Source of the DNA: Desulfocarbo indianensis
GTDB lineage: Bacteria; Desulfobacterota; Desulfarculia; Desulfarculales; Desulfarculaceae
DNA: 64,000 bases
Direction: 5' to 3'
NCBI GenBank assembly: GCA_001184205.1
Contig: LBMP01000001.1
Location: 601,365 to 665,364 of the forward strand
This document shows positions 1-8,348 of this stretch, piece by piece. Under the pieces are notes generated by a model. That model was given only the letters and a program-made list of their open reading frames with translations, was not told the DNA's origin and made no database searches. The position numbers and the translations under genes were made by a program. Within the stretch, counting starts at the first letter, position 1. Every line of letters begins with the position of its first letter.

Positions 1-150
1 ACTGAACGCCCACTGAACCCTGCCCGTTTCGCATCCCCCCGTCAAGTCGGCCCCAGGGAGAGGCCCAGGTTAGCGGCGCGCTCCGCCGGGGCAAGGCCCC
101 CCGGAAGCGCCGGCTCGCCGTATCCCTTTAATCAGTGGTAGAATAGCGCC

Positions 151-483
151 ATGAGCCTTGACTACAGCGAGATAATCCAGGGGCCGCCCGGCAAGGTGGC
201 CCAAGACCTCAGACGGCGTTTGGCCGAGCTTAGGGCCGGCTGGCCCGCGCTTAAAACCGGCGTCACCTCCGACCCGGAGCGCATGCTGGACACCCTGCGC
301 CAGGGCGGGTTTTCGCCCGCCATGAAGCTTTTGTGGGTGAGTTATTCCGCGGCCCAGGCCAGGGAGATGGGCGAGCTGCTGCGCGCCTGGGACGAGAGCC
401 TTTTCGCCCTGGACCCGGCGCTGAACTGGGAGGCCGAGGCGGCCCTGGGCTTGAGCTATTACGTCTTCGCCGCCCTGGGTTGA
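151..483 (+). CDS. Hypothetical protein (110 aa)
   Basis: Unrecognised small soluble protein with no signal peptide or membrane segment. It is Leu/Ala-rich and looks largely helical. The ATG has only a weak upstream ribosome site, so the start is provisional. It converges on the minus-strand gene ending at 495 with 11 bases between them. Nothing in the sequence or the neighbours gives a role. Codon use is G/C-ending like most of the window, which favours a real gene over noise. Confidence 0.55.
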   Translation: MSLDYSEIIQGPPGKVAQDLRRRLAELRAGWPALKTGVTSDPERMLDTLRQGGFSPAMKLLWVSYSAAQAREMGELLRAWDESLFALDPALNWEAEAALGLSYYVFAALG

Positions 484-494
484 GCCGCCCGTTT

Positions 495-1193
495 TTACAT
501 TTCGAGAAACGTGGCTAGCTTGCGAAATAGCCCGGAAATTATAAAATGTCCTTCCGCGTCCAGTGTATCAAGATATCCTGTAATTGAAGTCACCAGGCCC
601 GTCCGCTCCAGCCGTTGTAAGTAAAACCTTACTTCTTCCTCTGGTAGATCAAAACCACTCAATATCCTTTTCCATCCTTTTTCCTTTTCCCACTCGGTGA
701 TATGCGCATCTTCGGGCGGCCCATCTTTTTGCACCCGGTATAGCGCTTTCAAGATTTCCAATTCGGTGGGCGTTATTTCAGCGAGGATGCTCAGGTACGT
801 CTCCGGGTCGTGTTGTGGTTGAGGCCAAGTTGTGGCCGCCCCTAAAAGAACCCTTGCGTAGATTTTTACTTTTTCCCTGCTCCTGGTGCGGGCCGCCGCA
901 TCCATGGCCATAATCGCCAAGTCGAAAAATTCTTCCGTATTGAAAAAATCTTTGTTTATTTTTTTATTGTCTATTTCTTCAATCTGTTTTTTAAGCTCTT
1001 CAAACAAACCCATTATGCGCTTACGGGTTATTTCGCTCCCTTTTGATTTCAGCCAAGCGTCAAGAGGGCCGCCCAAATACGGTATGGCTGTCACAAGCGC
1101 TTGTAGGGCCCATTTTTCGCCATAGCGTTCCCACGCTTCTTCCGCCGCTTCATTTGTGGCGCGGACGATCGCCTGTTCGGTATCCTCACTCAT
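495..1193 (-). CDS. Hypothetical protein, AT-richer than its neighbours (232 aa)
   Basis: Cytoplasmic, charged, mainly helical protein. I chose the ATG at 1193 over an in-frame ATG 18 codons upstream because a purine-rich ribosome site (AGGGGG) lies just before it. Residues about 35-75 form a Lys/Glu-rich helix and the C-terminal 70 residues resemble a winged-helix unit. Small proteins of this general look occur singly across bacteria without assigned function, so the family is unknown. Its A/T-ending codons differ from both flanking genes, which suggests recent acquisition. Confidence 0.7.
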   Translation of the reverse strand: MSEDTEQAIVRATNEAAEEAWERYGEKWALQALVTAIPYLGGPLDAWLKSKGSEITRKRIMGLFEELKKQIEEIDNKKINKDFFNTEEFFDLAIMAMDAAARTRSREKVKIYARVLLGAATTWPQPQHDPETYLSILAEITPTELEILKALYRVQKDGPPEDAHITEWEKEKGWKRILSGFDLPEEEVRFYLQRLERTGLVTSITGYLDTLDAEGHFIISGLFRKLATFLEM

Positions 1194-1324
1194 ACGCCCC
1201 CCTAAACGCTTGCCGGTTTTCCGGCGGGTTGTTATTGTCCCTTTCAAGATATTAAGCGGGTTGGCTCGTCATGCACAACCAGCCCTGTTTCCATTCCCCG
1301 CTAACCCCGTATCGGGAGATCCTC

Positions 1325-1717
1325 ATGAGCGACGATCTGAAAGCCAAAACCGCGGCCACCGCCGAAACCCTGTTCGCGGGCTATAAGGGCGAGCGGCCCT
1401 ACGAGCTTTGGCGGGCCTTTGACAAGGGCCTGGCCAAGGACATGAGCCTCTACATAACCGGCCAGATGTACGCCCGGGAAAAGCTGCCCCATCCCACCCG
1501 CCAACTGGTGGCCATCGCCTCCCTGGCCTCCCTGGGCCATGTGGACGAACTGCGCCTGCATGTCTACGCCGGTCTGCAAGTGGGTCTGAAACCGGAAGAG
1601 GTGGCCGAGGCCATTTTCCAGGTGGGCACCTATGCCGGCGTGCCCAGGGTGAACCAGGCCCTGGCCGTGCTCAAGGAGGTGCTGGAAGCGCGGGGGCAGT
1701 GGCCCCTGGGCGGCTAA
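1325..1717 (+). CDS. Carboxymuconolactone decarboxylase-like protein (130 aa)
   Basis: Small all-helical protein of the CMD/AhpD superfamily. The core around residues 45-115 has the family pattern: a helix ending in HPTRQLVAIASLASLG, then HVDELRLHVYAGL, then a helix-turn running to GTYAGVPRVNQAL. The Cys pair that gives AhpD members peroxidase activity is absent, so it resembles the decarboxylase type. Substrate is unknown. The ATG at 1325 follows a GGGAG site; an in-frame ATG at 1271 adds 18 residues without family character and was not used. Confidence 0.8.
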   Translation: MSDDLKAKTAATAETLFAGYKGERPYELWRAFDKGLAKDMSLYITGQMYAREKLPHPTRQLVAIASLASLGHVDELRLHVYAGLQVGLKPEEVAEAIFQVGTYAGVPRVNQALAVLKEVLEARGQWPLGG

Positions 1718-1731
1718 ACGCCCATCCCTCA

Positions 1732-1763
1732 AGAAAAGCGCGGAGCCCCGCACGGGGGCTCCG
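1732..1763 (-). terminator. Rho-independent terminator (minus strand)
   Basis: A 9-bp stem (CGGAGCCCC, 1741-1749, with GGGGCTCCG, 1755-1763) and a 5-base loop. Read on the minus strand it is followed by CGCTTTTCTT. It lies between converging genes and would end transcription of the two small membrane-protein genes at 1831-2336. Confidence 0.55.
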
Positions 1764-1830
1764 GCCCTCGCAGCCGCAAGGGACCGGACCTTCCCTACCT
1801 TTATCAAGCGGCGGGTTCGCCCGCCCGGGT

Positions 1831-2157
1831 TTACTGCGGGGGCTCCAGGGGCCTTTGCGCCGGCGTATCATCCACCGTGGGCCAGCGCACAAAGGCGAAG
1901 CGCCAGACCGCCGCCACGTAGACCAGCGGCATGAATAAATACAGCCATTGCCTGGCGCTGAAGTGGAGTTCCTGCCCCAGTTGCAGATCCTCGGGCGGCA
2001 GGGACCGCGCGAAAAACACCGGCCCCAACAAGGCCAGGCTCACCAGGGCCCACAAGGGGTTCAGCCCGGCCTTGCGCACCACCCGGAAATGCAGATACAC
2101 GTACAGGCCCGCCGTGATCCAAAAAAAGGCCTCATTGGCAATGGAACCGCCCAACAT
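1831..2157 (-). CDS. Small membrane protein (108 aa)
   Basis: Three likely membrane segments (about residues 8-24, 35-51 and 72-90), no known domain, and a proline-rich polar C-terminus. Its ATG overlaps the stop codon of the preceding gene (TAATG at 2155-2159), so the two are translationally coupled. Both share a motif in which a basic residue precedes AGLNP, which suggests they are related or act together. Function unknown. Confidence 0.6.
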   Translation of the reverse strand: MLGGSIANEAFFWITAGLYVYLHFRVVRKAGLNPLWALVSLALLGPVFFARSLPPEDLQLGQELHFSARQWLYLFMPLVYVAAVWRFAFVRWPTVDDTPAQRPLEPPQ

Positions 2158-2336
2158 TATGAACGGCCTCCCCGCGCCGTGGGCCAGGCCTTGAAGCCCA
2201 GCAACAGGGGCAGGAGGAGCACTCCCAGGCCGGGGACCAGCAAGAGGCCGGCCAGGTATGGGTTGAGGCCCGCCCGTTTGCAGATCCGCCAGGCCGGATA
2301 GGCCAGCAGAAGAACGTACAGATAATAATCCAGCAT
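2157..2336 (-). CDS. Small membrane protein (59 aa)
   Basis: Two hydrophobic segments (residues 4-17 and 29-47) around a short basic loop containing KRAGLNPYLAG. I placed the start at the ATG at 2336, which follows AAGGAAAGG; a longer in-frame start adds 14 residues that overlap the cpoB stop. Its stop overlaps the start of the next gene. The layout (short loop, two helices, downstream partner) looks like a small inner-membrane complex, but no family is recognised. Confidence 0.6.
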   Translation of the reverse strand: MLDYYLYVLLLAYPAWRICKRAGLNPYLAGLLLVPGLGVLLLPLLLGFKAWPTARGGRS

Positions 2337-2374
2337 GGTGGCCCTTTCCTTGATCCGGGCTGCGGCGCCGCGGC

Positions 2375-3157
2375 TCACAGCTTCTTGAGCATCTTCTTGG
2401 CGGCGTCGGCCTGGCTGGATTTGGGATACGCCTTGATCAGGCGATTGAGCACTATCTTGGCGGTGCGCTTATCGCCCAATTCCCGGAAGGCCATGCCTTG
2501 TTTCAGGAGCGCCGCGGGCGCCTTGTTGCTTTTGGGGTATTGCTTGACCACCTGGTTGAAGGCCAGAATGGCCTCCTCGTAGCGCTTCTGGTCGTACAGA
2601 ATATCCCCCACCCAATATTGGGCGTTGTCGGCCAGGCTGGATTTGGGGCCCTTCTTGACCACCTCCTCGAAGCGTTCGCGGGCGGCGTCCAGGGAGCCCT
2701 TTTTGCGCAGCTGGTGAGCCAGGTTGTATACGTCGCTCAGGCTCTGGGGCTTGGCCTCGGCCGCCGCCGGCCTGGCCGAGGGCTGGGCCGCGGGTTTGGC
2801 CGCCGCGCCGCCCTTCATGCCCAGATGCTCCTCCAGGCGGGCCACCCTGCCGGCCAATTCCTGGGCTTCGACCTTTTGGGCCATGGCCTGTTCGGGAGCC
2901 ATGCCCAGGCGGTGGGAATTCTCCTCCACCCGCCCCCGGAGGTCGGCCATTTCCTGGCGGAGGGTCATGATCTCGGCCTGCAGCTCGGCCTGGGGCCTGC
3001 GCGCGGTTTCCAGCTGTTTTTCCAGCCGGTCTATCTTTTGGCGGTTGTAGTAGACTTGGCTCTGCAGGGCGCTGAACTGATCGGGCTCCACGCTGGCGCA
3101 ACCGGCCGCGGAAATGGCCAGCGCCAGGACCAAGAGCCAGCGCAATTTGTCAGGCAT
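2375..3157 (-). CDS. cpoB: Tol-Pal coordination protein CpoB (YbgF), lipoprotein form
   Basis: Periplasmic protein that in Enterobacteria couples Tol-Pal constriction with peptidoglycan synthesis. Residues 1-20 are a signal peptide ending in a lipobox (AISAAGC), so it is probably lipid-anchored, unlike the soluble E. coli protein. Residues 27-110 form a heptad-patterned coiled coil for trimerisation. A Pro/Ala linker at about 118-135 leads to three TPR units (about 140-260) with the usual ALLKQGMAFRELGDKRTA pattern. It is the last gene of the tol-pal operon; a strong hairpin separates it from pal. Confidence 0.9.
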   Translation of the reverse strand: MPDKLRWLLVLALAISAAGCASVEPDQFSALQSQVYYNRQKIDRLEKQLETARRPQAELQAEIMTLRQEMADLRGRVEENSHRLGMAPEQAMAQKVEAQELAGRVARLEEHLGMKGGAAAKPAAQPSARPAAAEAKPQSLSDVYNLAHQLRKKGSLDAARERFEEVVKKGPKSSLADNAQYWVGDILYDQKRYEEAILAFNQVVKQYPKSNKAPAALLKQGMAFRELGDKRTAKIVLNRLIKAYPKSSQADAAKKMLKKL

Positions 3158-3196
3158 GGGTCATTCGCCTCCCCAAGAAAAATTCACGGCCTTGAC

Positions 3197-3239
3197 CGCA
3201 TCCGGGAGCCCGCCGGCCATCGGGCCGCTCCCGGACGCG
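3197..3239 (-). promoter_or_regulatory. Intercistronic hairpin between pal and cpoB
   Basis: Arms CGCATCCGGGAGC (3197-3209) and GCTCCCGGACGCG (3227-3239) pair with one mismatch, and the 17-base loop can pair further. No T-run follows in either direction. It could stabilise the pal message or lower cpoB expression. That role is inferred. Confidence 0.5.
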
Positions 3240-3252
3240 GGGCTCCCCCATT

Positions 3253-3789
3253 TTATTTGATCACGAAATGCCCTCGGCGGTTGGCCGCGTAGGCCTCCTC
3301 GCTGGTGCCCATCACCAAGGGCCGTTCCTCGCCGTAGCTCACCGTCTCCAGGCGGTTGGGCGCGATGCCCATGGCCTCCAGATAGGCGGCGGCCGCCTTG
3401 GAGCGCTTCTCGCCCAGCGCCATGTTGTAGGCGTTGGAGCCGCGCTCGTCGCAATGGCCTTCCACGATCACCATCAGGGCCGGGTTGCCGCGCATGTACT
3501 CGGCTTTGTCGTTGAGTGTCTGCTTGGCCTCGGCCGAGAGATCGTAGCGGTCGTAATCAAAATGGATATCCTGATTCACGAAGACCTCGCGCAGCTGGGA
3601 GGCGCGGGCCTCCTGCTCCTGGAGCTGGGCCTCGCGCAGCCGGCGCTGGCGCTCCGCCTCCAGGCGGGCTTGTTCCTCGGCGCTCAGCTGGCCGCCCGGC
3701 GCCGCCACCTGTTCCTTGCCGCAGCCCGCGGCCAGGCCCAAAGACATGACCAAGGCCGCCACCGCAATCACCACCAAAAACTTTTTCAC
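3253..3789 (-). CDS. pal: Peptidoglycan-associated lipoprotein Pal
   Basis: Outer-membrane lipoprotein that binds peptidoglycan and TolB. I chose the GTG at 3789 because AGGAGG lies 7 bases upstream and it gives a clean signal peptide with lipobox LAAGC; an in-frame ATG 22 codons earlier has neither. After a charged, Gln/Glu-rich helical spacer (about residues 25-65) comes an OmpA domain with HFDYDRYDL, VEGHCDERGS and NMALGEKRSKAAAAYL, the diaminopimelate-binding signature. At 178 aa it has the usual Pal length. Confidence 0.95.
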   Translation of the reverse strand: MKKFLVVIAVAALVMSLGLAAGCGKEQVAAPGGQLSAEEQARLEAERQRRLREAQLQEQEARASQLREVFVNQDIHFDYDRYDLSAEAKQTLNDKAEYMRGNPALMVIVEGHCDERGSNAYNMALGEKRSKAAAAYLEAMGIAPNRLETVSYGEERPLVMGTSEEAYAANRRGHFVIK

Positions 3790-3870
3790 CTTGTCGCCTC
3801 CTCGATCTTTCTTGTTTATCTTTTGCGGGCGCCGAGACGGACTTGAAGACGTCACCCGCGCCTGCCGTTA

Positions 3871-5202
3871 TCAATCCAGCGGCCGGCTAACCCCCCGGGG
3901 CGACCAGGCCGGATCGGTCTGCTCGCCGGGGAGATTGGTCAGCCGTCTTATGGGTTGGCCGTTGGCCGTCATCACGTAGATCTGGTAGCGGCCGGTCTGG
4001 CGGCCGGCATAGGCGATCAGCCTGCCGTCCGGCGACCAGGTGGGGTCCTCGGCGCCGCCGTAACCGCTGGTCAAGACCTGGGCCCCCGAGCCGTCGGGCT
4101 TGATGGTGACCACCTGGAACACCCCGTCGTCCATGGCCTGGAAGGCGATGCGGTCGCCCCGGGGCGACCAGTCCGGCGCGGCGCAATACTTATAGCCGAA
4201 GGTGAGCCGCCGTTGCTGGCCGCTGGCCAGGTCCATCACGTAAATCTGGGGGGAGCCGCCCCGGTCGGAAACGTAAGCCATCTGCTTGCCGTCCGGGCTG
4301 AAGCTGGGCGCCACGTCGATGCCCCAGCCGTTGGTCAGGTGTTTCACGATTTGGCCGGCTATGTCCACCAGGAAGATATTGGTGCGGCCGGTGTGGCTCA
4401 TGCTCACGGCCAGGTTGTTGCTGCCCGGCTGGAACACCGGGGTGAGGTTCACGCCGGGCTTGTTGATCACCAGCTTGCCGCTGCCGCCGGCCAGGGCCTG
4501 CACGAATATCGCCGGGCGTCTCTTCTGGTAGGAGCTGTAGGCCAGGAGCCTGCCGTCGCCGGACCAGCCGGGATAAAGGCTTATGTCGCCGTGGCTGGTC
4601 ACCTTCTTGATGCTGGAGCCGTCGAAGCTCATCAGATAGATTTCCTTGACCGCGCCCTTTTCGCCCTGGCGGGACCCCACGAAAGCTATCTCGGTGCTGA
4701 ACACCGAGCGCTCGCCGGTGATGGCCAGCATCACCTCGTCGGCGAAGCGGTACATCATCATGGGCAGATCCGCCCGCACCCCGTCGTAGCGGCGGCCGGT
4801 GAGGAGCCGGCGCTCCACCACGTCGTAGAGCCGGCATTCCATGGTCAGCCCCTGGCCGCCGGTCTGATAGGAGCAGGCGATCATCAGCTCCGCCCCCACC
4901 TTGGACCACATGGCGTAGTTGACGCTGCCCGGCTGGGGCTTGCCGATGAAGCCGCGGGGGTCCAAGATGTCGAACAGCCCGGTGAAGGAAAGCGCCTTGG
5001 AGAGTATCTCGTTGCCTTCGGCGCCCACCGCGTCCGGCGCGGCGCCGGCCAGGGGCTGGAACTCCGGTATGGCCAGGGGCAGGCGGCGCGAGAAGGGCTG
5101 GGTCACGTCTATGTAGACCCTGGCCCAGGCCGAACCGGCCATGACGATGAGGGCCGCCAATAAAGCGCCGATGATTACTAGGCTGCGTGGACTTGGTCGC
5201 AT
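3871..5202 (-). CDS. tolB: Tol-Pal translocation protein TolB
   Basis: Periplasmic beta-propeller that shuttles between Pal and TolA. Signal peptide at residues 1-27 (cut after GSAWA), an alpha/beta N-terminal domain to about residue 170, then six WD40-like repeats each carrying a PxWSPDG-type motif (for instance SFSPDGKQMAYVSDRGG). Length (443 aa) is normal. The start follows GAGGAG. It sits between tolA and pal as in most proteobacterial operons. Confidence 0.95.
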   Translation of the reverse strand: MRPSPRSLVIIGALLAALIVMAGSAWARVYIDVTQPFSRRLPLAIPEFQPLAGAAPDAVGAEGNEILSKALSFTGLFDILDPRGFIGKPQPGSVNYAMWSKVGAELMIACSYQTGGQGLTMECRLYDVVERRLLTGRRYDGVRADLPMMMYRFADEVMLAITGERSVFSTEIAFVGSRQGEKGAVKEIYLMSFDGSSIKKVTSHGDISLYPGWSGDGRLLAYSSYQKRRPAIFVQALAGGSGKLVINKPGVNLTPVFQPGSNNLAVSMSHTGRTNIFLVDIAGQIVKHLTNGWGIDVAPSFSPDGKQMAYVSDRGGSPQIYVMDLASGQQRRLTFGYKYCAAPDWSPRGDRIAFQAMDDGVFQVVTIKPDGSGAQVLTSGYGGAEDPTWSPDGRLIAYAGRQTGRYQIYVMTANGQPIRRLTNLPGEQTDPAWSPRGVSRPLD

Positions 5203-5212
5203 GGTCTCCTCG

Positions 5213-6049
5213 TTATCCGGAAATGTCCTCGGCCCTGAAACGCACCCCCACCTCGTGCACCCTCTCGTGCAGCCCGGCCGGCAAGGGAGGGTAGGGCGCG
5301 GCCCTTTCGGCCGCGCGCAAGGCCGAGGCGTCGAAGCGGCCGTTGCCGGAACCCTGCTCCAGCCAGACCCGATCCAGGCCGCCGTCCTTGCGTATGCGCA
5401 TCACGATCACCGCCACCAGGCCCTTGTGCTTGCCCACCAGGGCCTCGGGCAGCACCCAGTTCTGGCGGATGCGCTCCCATAGCTGGGTGTAGTAGAGCTG
5501 AAAGCGCAGGTTCAATTCGCTGCCGCCGCCGCCGGCCTGCCCGGCCGCGCCGGCCATGGCCCCCCGGCTCTGCACCTTGCTTTCCAGGCGGGCTATGGCG
5601 TTTTCCACGGCGCGCTCCTCGGCCACCTTTTGGCGCAGTCGCTTGAGGCGCTTTTCCAGCTCCCGGCTCTGGTCCTGGCTGGGCTCGGGCTTTTTGCGCT
5701 CCAGGCGCTTGGGCTTGACCGCCTCCTTTTGGGTGGCGATGGCCTCCTTCTTGGGCTCCGGCTTGGGCGCGGGCTTGGGTTTGGCCACGGGTTTGGGTTC
5801 GGGCTTGGCCGCCGGCTTGGCCGCCGGTTTGGGCGCGGGCGCAGGGGCCGGCGCGGGCAGGCGCGGCGGCCCGCCCACCAGATTCACGTTATAAACCGGG
5901 GCGAATATCTCGCGCCGGCTGGGGCCCCAGCCCGGCCAGAACACCAGCATGACGATAATCAGCAGGTGGACTCCCAGGCTGACCAAGATACCCCAGCCCA
6001 GCTGTTCGCCCACTGGGGGCATCAGCCATCGGGTCAGGGTGGCGGTCAA
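5213..6049 (-). CDS. tolA: Tol-Pal energy transducer TolA (TonB-like)
   Basis: Inner-membrane-anchored protein that transmits TolQR energy to TolB/Pal. One membrane helix (about residues 17-40), then a Pro/Ala/Lys-rich periplasmic arm (about 60-105), a charged helical stretch (110-165), a Gly-rich hinge and a C-terminal TonB/TolA fold with LYYTQLWERIRQNWVLP. The start is TTG at 6049, overlapping the tolR stop by 4 bases. At 278 aa it is shorter than E. coli TolA because domain II is compact. Confidence 0.88.
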   Translation of the reverse strand: MTATLTRWLMPPVGEQLGWGILVSLGVHLLIIVMLVFWPGWGPSRREIFAPVYNVNLVGGPPRLPAPAPAPAPKPAAKPAAKPEPKPVAKPKPAPKPEPKKEAIATQKEAVKPKRLERKKPEPSQDQSRELEKRLKRLRQKVAEERAVENAIARLESKVQSRGAMAGAAGQAGGGGSELNLRFQLYYTQLWERIRQNWVLPEALVGKHKGLVAVIVMRIRKDGGLDRVWLEQGSGNGRFDASALRAAERAAPYPPLPAGLHERVHEVGVRFRAEDISG

Positions 6050-6483
6050 GATTTTTTCTTTTTCTTGGGCGCGGGCACCTTTTCCGGCTCGGTGACCATG
6101 CCCAGGTTCTCCACGCCCGCCTTGCGGGTCTGGGCCAACACCTGCACCACCGTGCCGTAGGCCACGTCCTTGTCGGCGCGCAGATAGACCCTGGTGCCCG
6201 GTTTACGGGCCACGATGTTCTTGATTTTATCGGCCAGGCCCTCCACCTCCACCGGGAACTCGTCCAGGAACAGCTTGCCCTCGCGGGTCACGCTGAGCAT
6301 GAGAAGCTCCTGATCCTGCTTGAGGGCGCCGGCATCGGTTTCAGGCAATTTAACGTCCAAGCCCTGGACCATCATGGGCGCGGTGACCATGAAGATGATC
6401 AACAGCACCAGCATGACGTCCACCAGGGGCACCACGTTTATCTCGCCCATGAAGCGGCCCTTGCCCGTGGATACGCCTGCCAT
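6046..6483 (-). CDS. tolR: Biopolymer transport protein TolR (ExbD family)
   Basis: Subunit of the proton-driven TolQR motor. A single N-terminal helix (about residues 18-40) carries the conserved Asp in NVVPLVDVMLVLLIIFMV, which handles protons. The periplasmic domain ends with ADKDVAYGTVVQVLAQTRKAG, typical of the family. The poly-Lys C-terminus overlaps the TTG of tolA, so translation is coupled. Confidence 0.93.
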   Translation of the reverse strand: MAGVSTGKGRFMGEINVVPLVDVMLVLLIIFMVTAPMMVQGLDVKLPETDAGALKQDQELLMLSVTREGKLFLDEFPVEVEGLADKIKNIVARKPGTRVYLRADKDVAYGTVVQVLAQTRKAGVENLGMVTEPEKVPAPKKKKKS

Positions 6484-6557
6484 GACTACGCTACTCTCGC
6501 CATATTAAGCGCGGCGGTATGGGCTCGAGCCCCCTCTTGCCCGCGCCGCTGGGGGAT

Positions 6558-7379
6558 TTAAGTAAGGGAAGCGGCCGCGGGGGAGCCCATGCCCGCCGGA
6601 CGCACCGCCTCCACCGGAGGCCCCTGGCGGCGCATGACGTCGCGCTCCACCAGGTTGAGGAAATCCTGGCTGAAGGAATCCATCTCCGCTTCCAAGACCT
6701 GCAACCTGCGGTTGAAATGGTTGAAGAACACCACCGCCGGGATGGCCGCGAAAAGGCCGGTGGCCGTGGCCACCAGGGCCTCGGCGATGCCGGGGGCCAC
6801 CGTGGCCAGGTTGGCGGCGCCGGTGGAGCCGATGGAGCGGAAGGAATCCATGATGCCCCACACCGTGCCGAACAAGCCGATGAACGGCGCGGTGTTGGCG
6901 CAGGTGGCCAGGAAGGTGACCGCCTTGTGCAGGCGGGTGGTCTCCGAGGCCTGGCCTCGGGACATGGCCCGTTTCAGGTTGTCCACCACCTCGCGGGGCA
7001 GGCCGGCGTCGCCGGAAAGCCGCATGACCTTGCCCAGCTCGGCATAGCCCAAGCGGAAGACGTGGGCCAGGGGGCTTTGGGTGAGGTTCCGCGTCTGGCT
7101 GTAGGCCGAAGACAGGCTGCCGCATTCCCAGAACAGGTTCTCGAATTCCCGGTTCTCCTTGCGCGCGGCGCGTATCACTTTGAATTTAGTGAATATTACC
7201 GCCCAAGACAGAACCGAGAACAGGACCAGCAGCCAAAGCACCACCTGCACCACCGGCCCGGCGCTTATGACCAGCTGCCATACGTCGGTGCCCCGGCCGT
7301 CCCCCAGGGGGGCCTGGGCGGCCCAGGCGGTTTGGCCAAAGGAGATGCTATCCAGAAATCCCAAGATATAGTTACTCAT
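6558..7379 (-). CDS. tolQ: Tol-Pal motor subunit TolQ (MotA/TolQ/ExbB family)
   Basis: Five-subunit scaffold of the TolQR proton channel. It has an extended N-terminus (residues 1-35), a first helix around 40-62, a large cytoplasmic loop, and two C-terminal helices with the signature NTAPFIGLFGTVWGIMDSF and GIAEALVATATGLFAAIPAVV. At 273 aa it is about 40 residues longer than E. coli TolQ, the excess being at the ends. It is the first gene of the operon, with a promoter-like sequence 30-60 bases upstream. Confidence 0.93.
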   Translation of the reverse strand: MSNYILGFLDSISFGQTAWAAQAPLGDGRGTDVWQLVISAGPVVQVVLWLLVLFSVLSWAVIFTKFKVIRAARKENREFENLFWECGSLSSAYSQTRNLTQSPLAHVFRLGYAELGKVMRLSGDAGLPREVVDNLKRAMSRGQASETTRLHKAVTFLATCANTAPFIGLFGTVWGIMDSFRSIGSTGAANLATVAPGIAEALVATATGLFAAIPAVVFFNHFNRRLQVLEAEMDSFSQDFLNLVERDVMRRQGPPVEAVRPAGMGSPAAASLT

Positions 7380-7407
7380 GTGTATACTATCCCATCATAT
7401 TGGGGTA

Positions 7408-7437
7408 ACTATAGGCATATCGGGGATTCAAAGTCAA
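7408..7437 (-). promoter_or_regulatory. Sigma-70-type promoter for tolQ
   Basis: On the minus strand, TTGACT (7432-7437), an 18-base spacer and TATAGT (7408-7413) lie just before tolQ. The match is good and the position fits the operon start. It would give a very short leader. Confidence 0.55.
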
Positions 7438-7640
7438 GAATGGCAAGGCTCCCCTCGCCTTGGGTCACCCTTGGACCGATTCTACGGCACCTCAAGGCAT
7501 TTCGCCAGGCGGCCTGCGTAAAAAATCTTTTAATTTTCCATCTTTAATAAGAATTTTTCTTAGCGCGTCTTGCTTTCCTATCGGCTTGCCGGCGGGCCGG
7601 ACAACCGGTAGGCTTTTGCCAAGGGGCAAGGAGACCATTC

Positions 7641-8279
7641 ATGCGGCGCGTAAAAGGACTTTTTCTGGATCTGGACGGCACCCTGGCCGACAGCATGCTC
7701 ATGCTGAAGCGGGTTTTCAGGAATTTCCTGGAGACCCACGGCGTCGCGCCCCAACCGGCCGAGTTCCGCGACATGTCCGGTTTCCGGCTTTTCGACATCA
7801 TGGTTTATTTGAAAGAGCGCCACGCCCTGCCGCAGGACCCGGCCGCTCTGGTGGACGGCTATCTGGCCCTGGTGGGGGACCGCTATCAGGAGGAGGCCGC
7901 CCCCACCCCCGGGGCGCGCCGCCTGCTGGAGGCGGCCCGGCAGCGGGGGCTTTACGTGGCGGTGGTCACCTCCTCGCCGGGCCAGGTGGCGCGCGACTTT
8001 CTGGAGGCCCACGGCCTGACGGGCTTCGTCTCCGGCCTGGTCAGCGCGGACAATGTGAGCCAGGGCAAGCCCCATCCCGAGCCCTTTCTCAAGGCCCTGG
8101 GCCTGGCCGGGCTGGAGCCCGCCCAGGGACTGGCCGTGGAGGATTCCACCGCCGGCGCGCAAAGCGCCCTGTCCGCCGGCCTGAAAACCTATCTCATCGG
8201 CGTGCACGAGCCCCCGCCCCAGGTGCCGGGCGCGGCCGGCCGCATATCGCGCCTGGACGAGCTGGTCAGCCATCTCTAA
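7641..8279 (+). CDS. HAD-superfamily hydrolase, phosphoglycolate phosphatase/beta-phosphoglucomutase-like
   Basis: Phosphatase with the HAD core: nucleophile motif FLDLDGTLADS (Asp10 and Asp12), a helical cap (about residues 20-85), motif II VVTSSP (about 112), motif III lysine in GKPHPEPF (about 147) and motif IV VEDSTAGAQSA (about 169). The sequence shows the catalytic set; the substrate, probably a small sugar phosphate, cannot be told. AAGGAG lies 8 bases before the ATG. It diverges from tolQ and precedes the TM2 gene by 69 bases. Confidence 0.85.
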   Translation: MRRVKGLFLDLDGTLADSMLMLKRVFRNFLETHGVAPQPAEFRDMSGFRLFDIMVYLKERHALPQDPAALVDGYLALVGDRYQEEAAPTPGARRLLEAARQRGLYVAVVTSSPGQVARDFLEAHGLTGFVSGLVSADNVSQGKPHPEPFLKALGLAGLEPAQGLAVEDSTAGAQSALSAGLKTYLIGVHEPPPQVPGAAGRISRLDELVSHL

Positions 8280-8348
8280 GTCCTTCGGCCCGCCGGCCGG
8301 GCGCCGGGGGGGCCAAGGGACGTCACCTATAAGCCAAGGGAGCGCATC

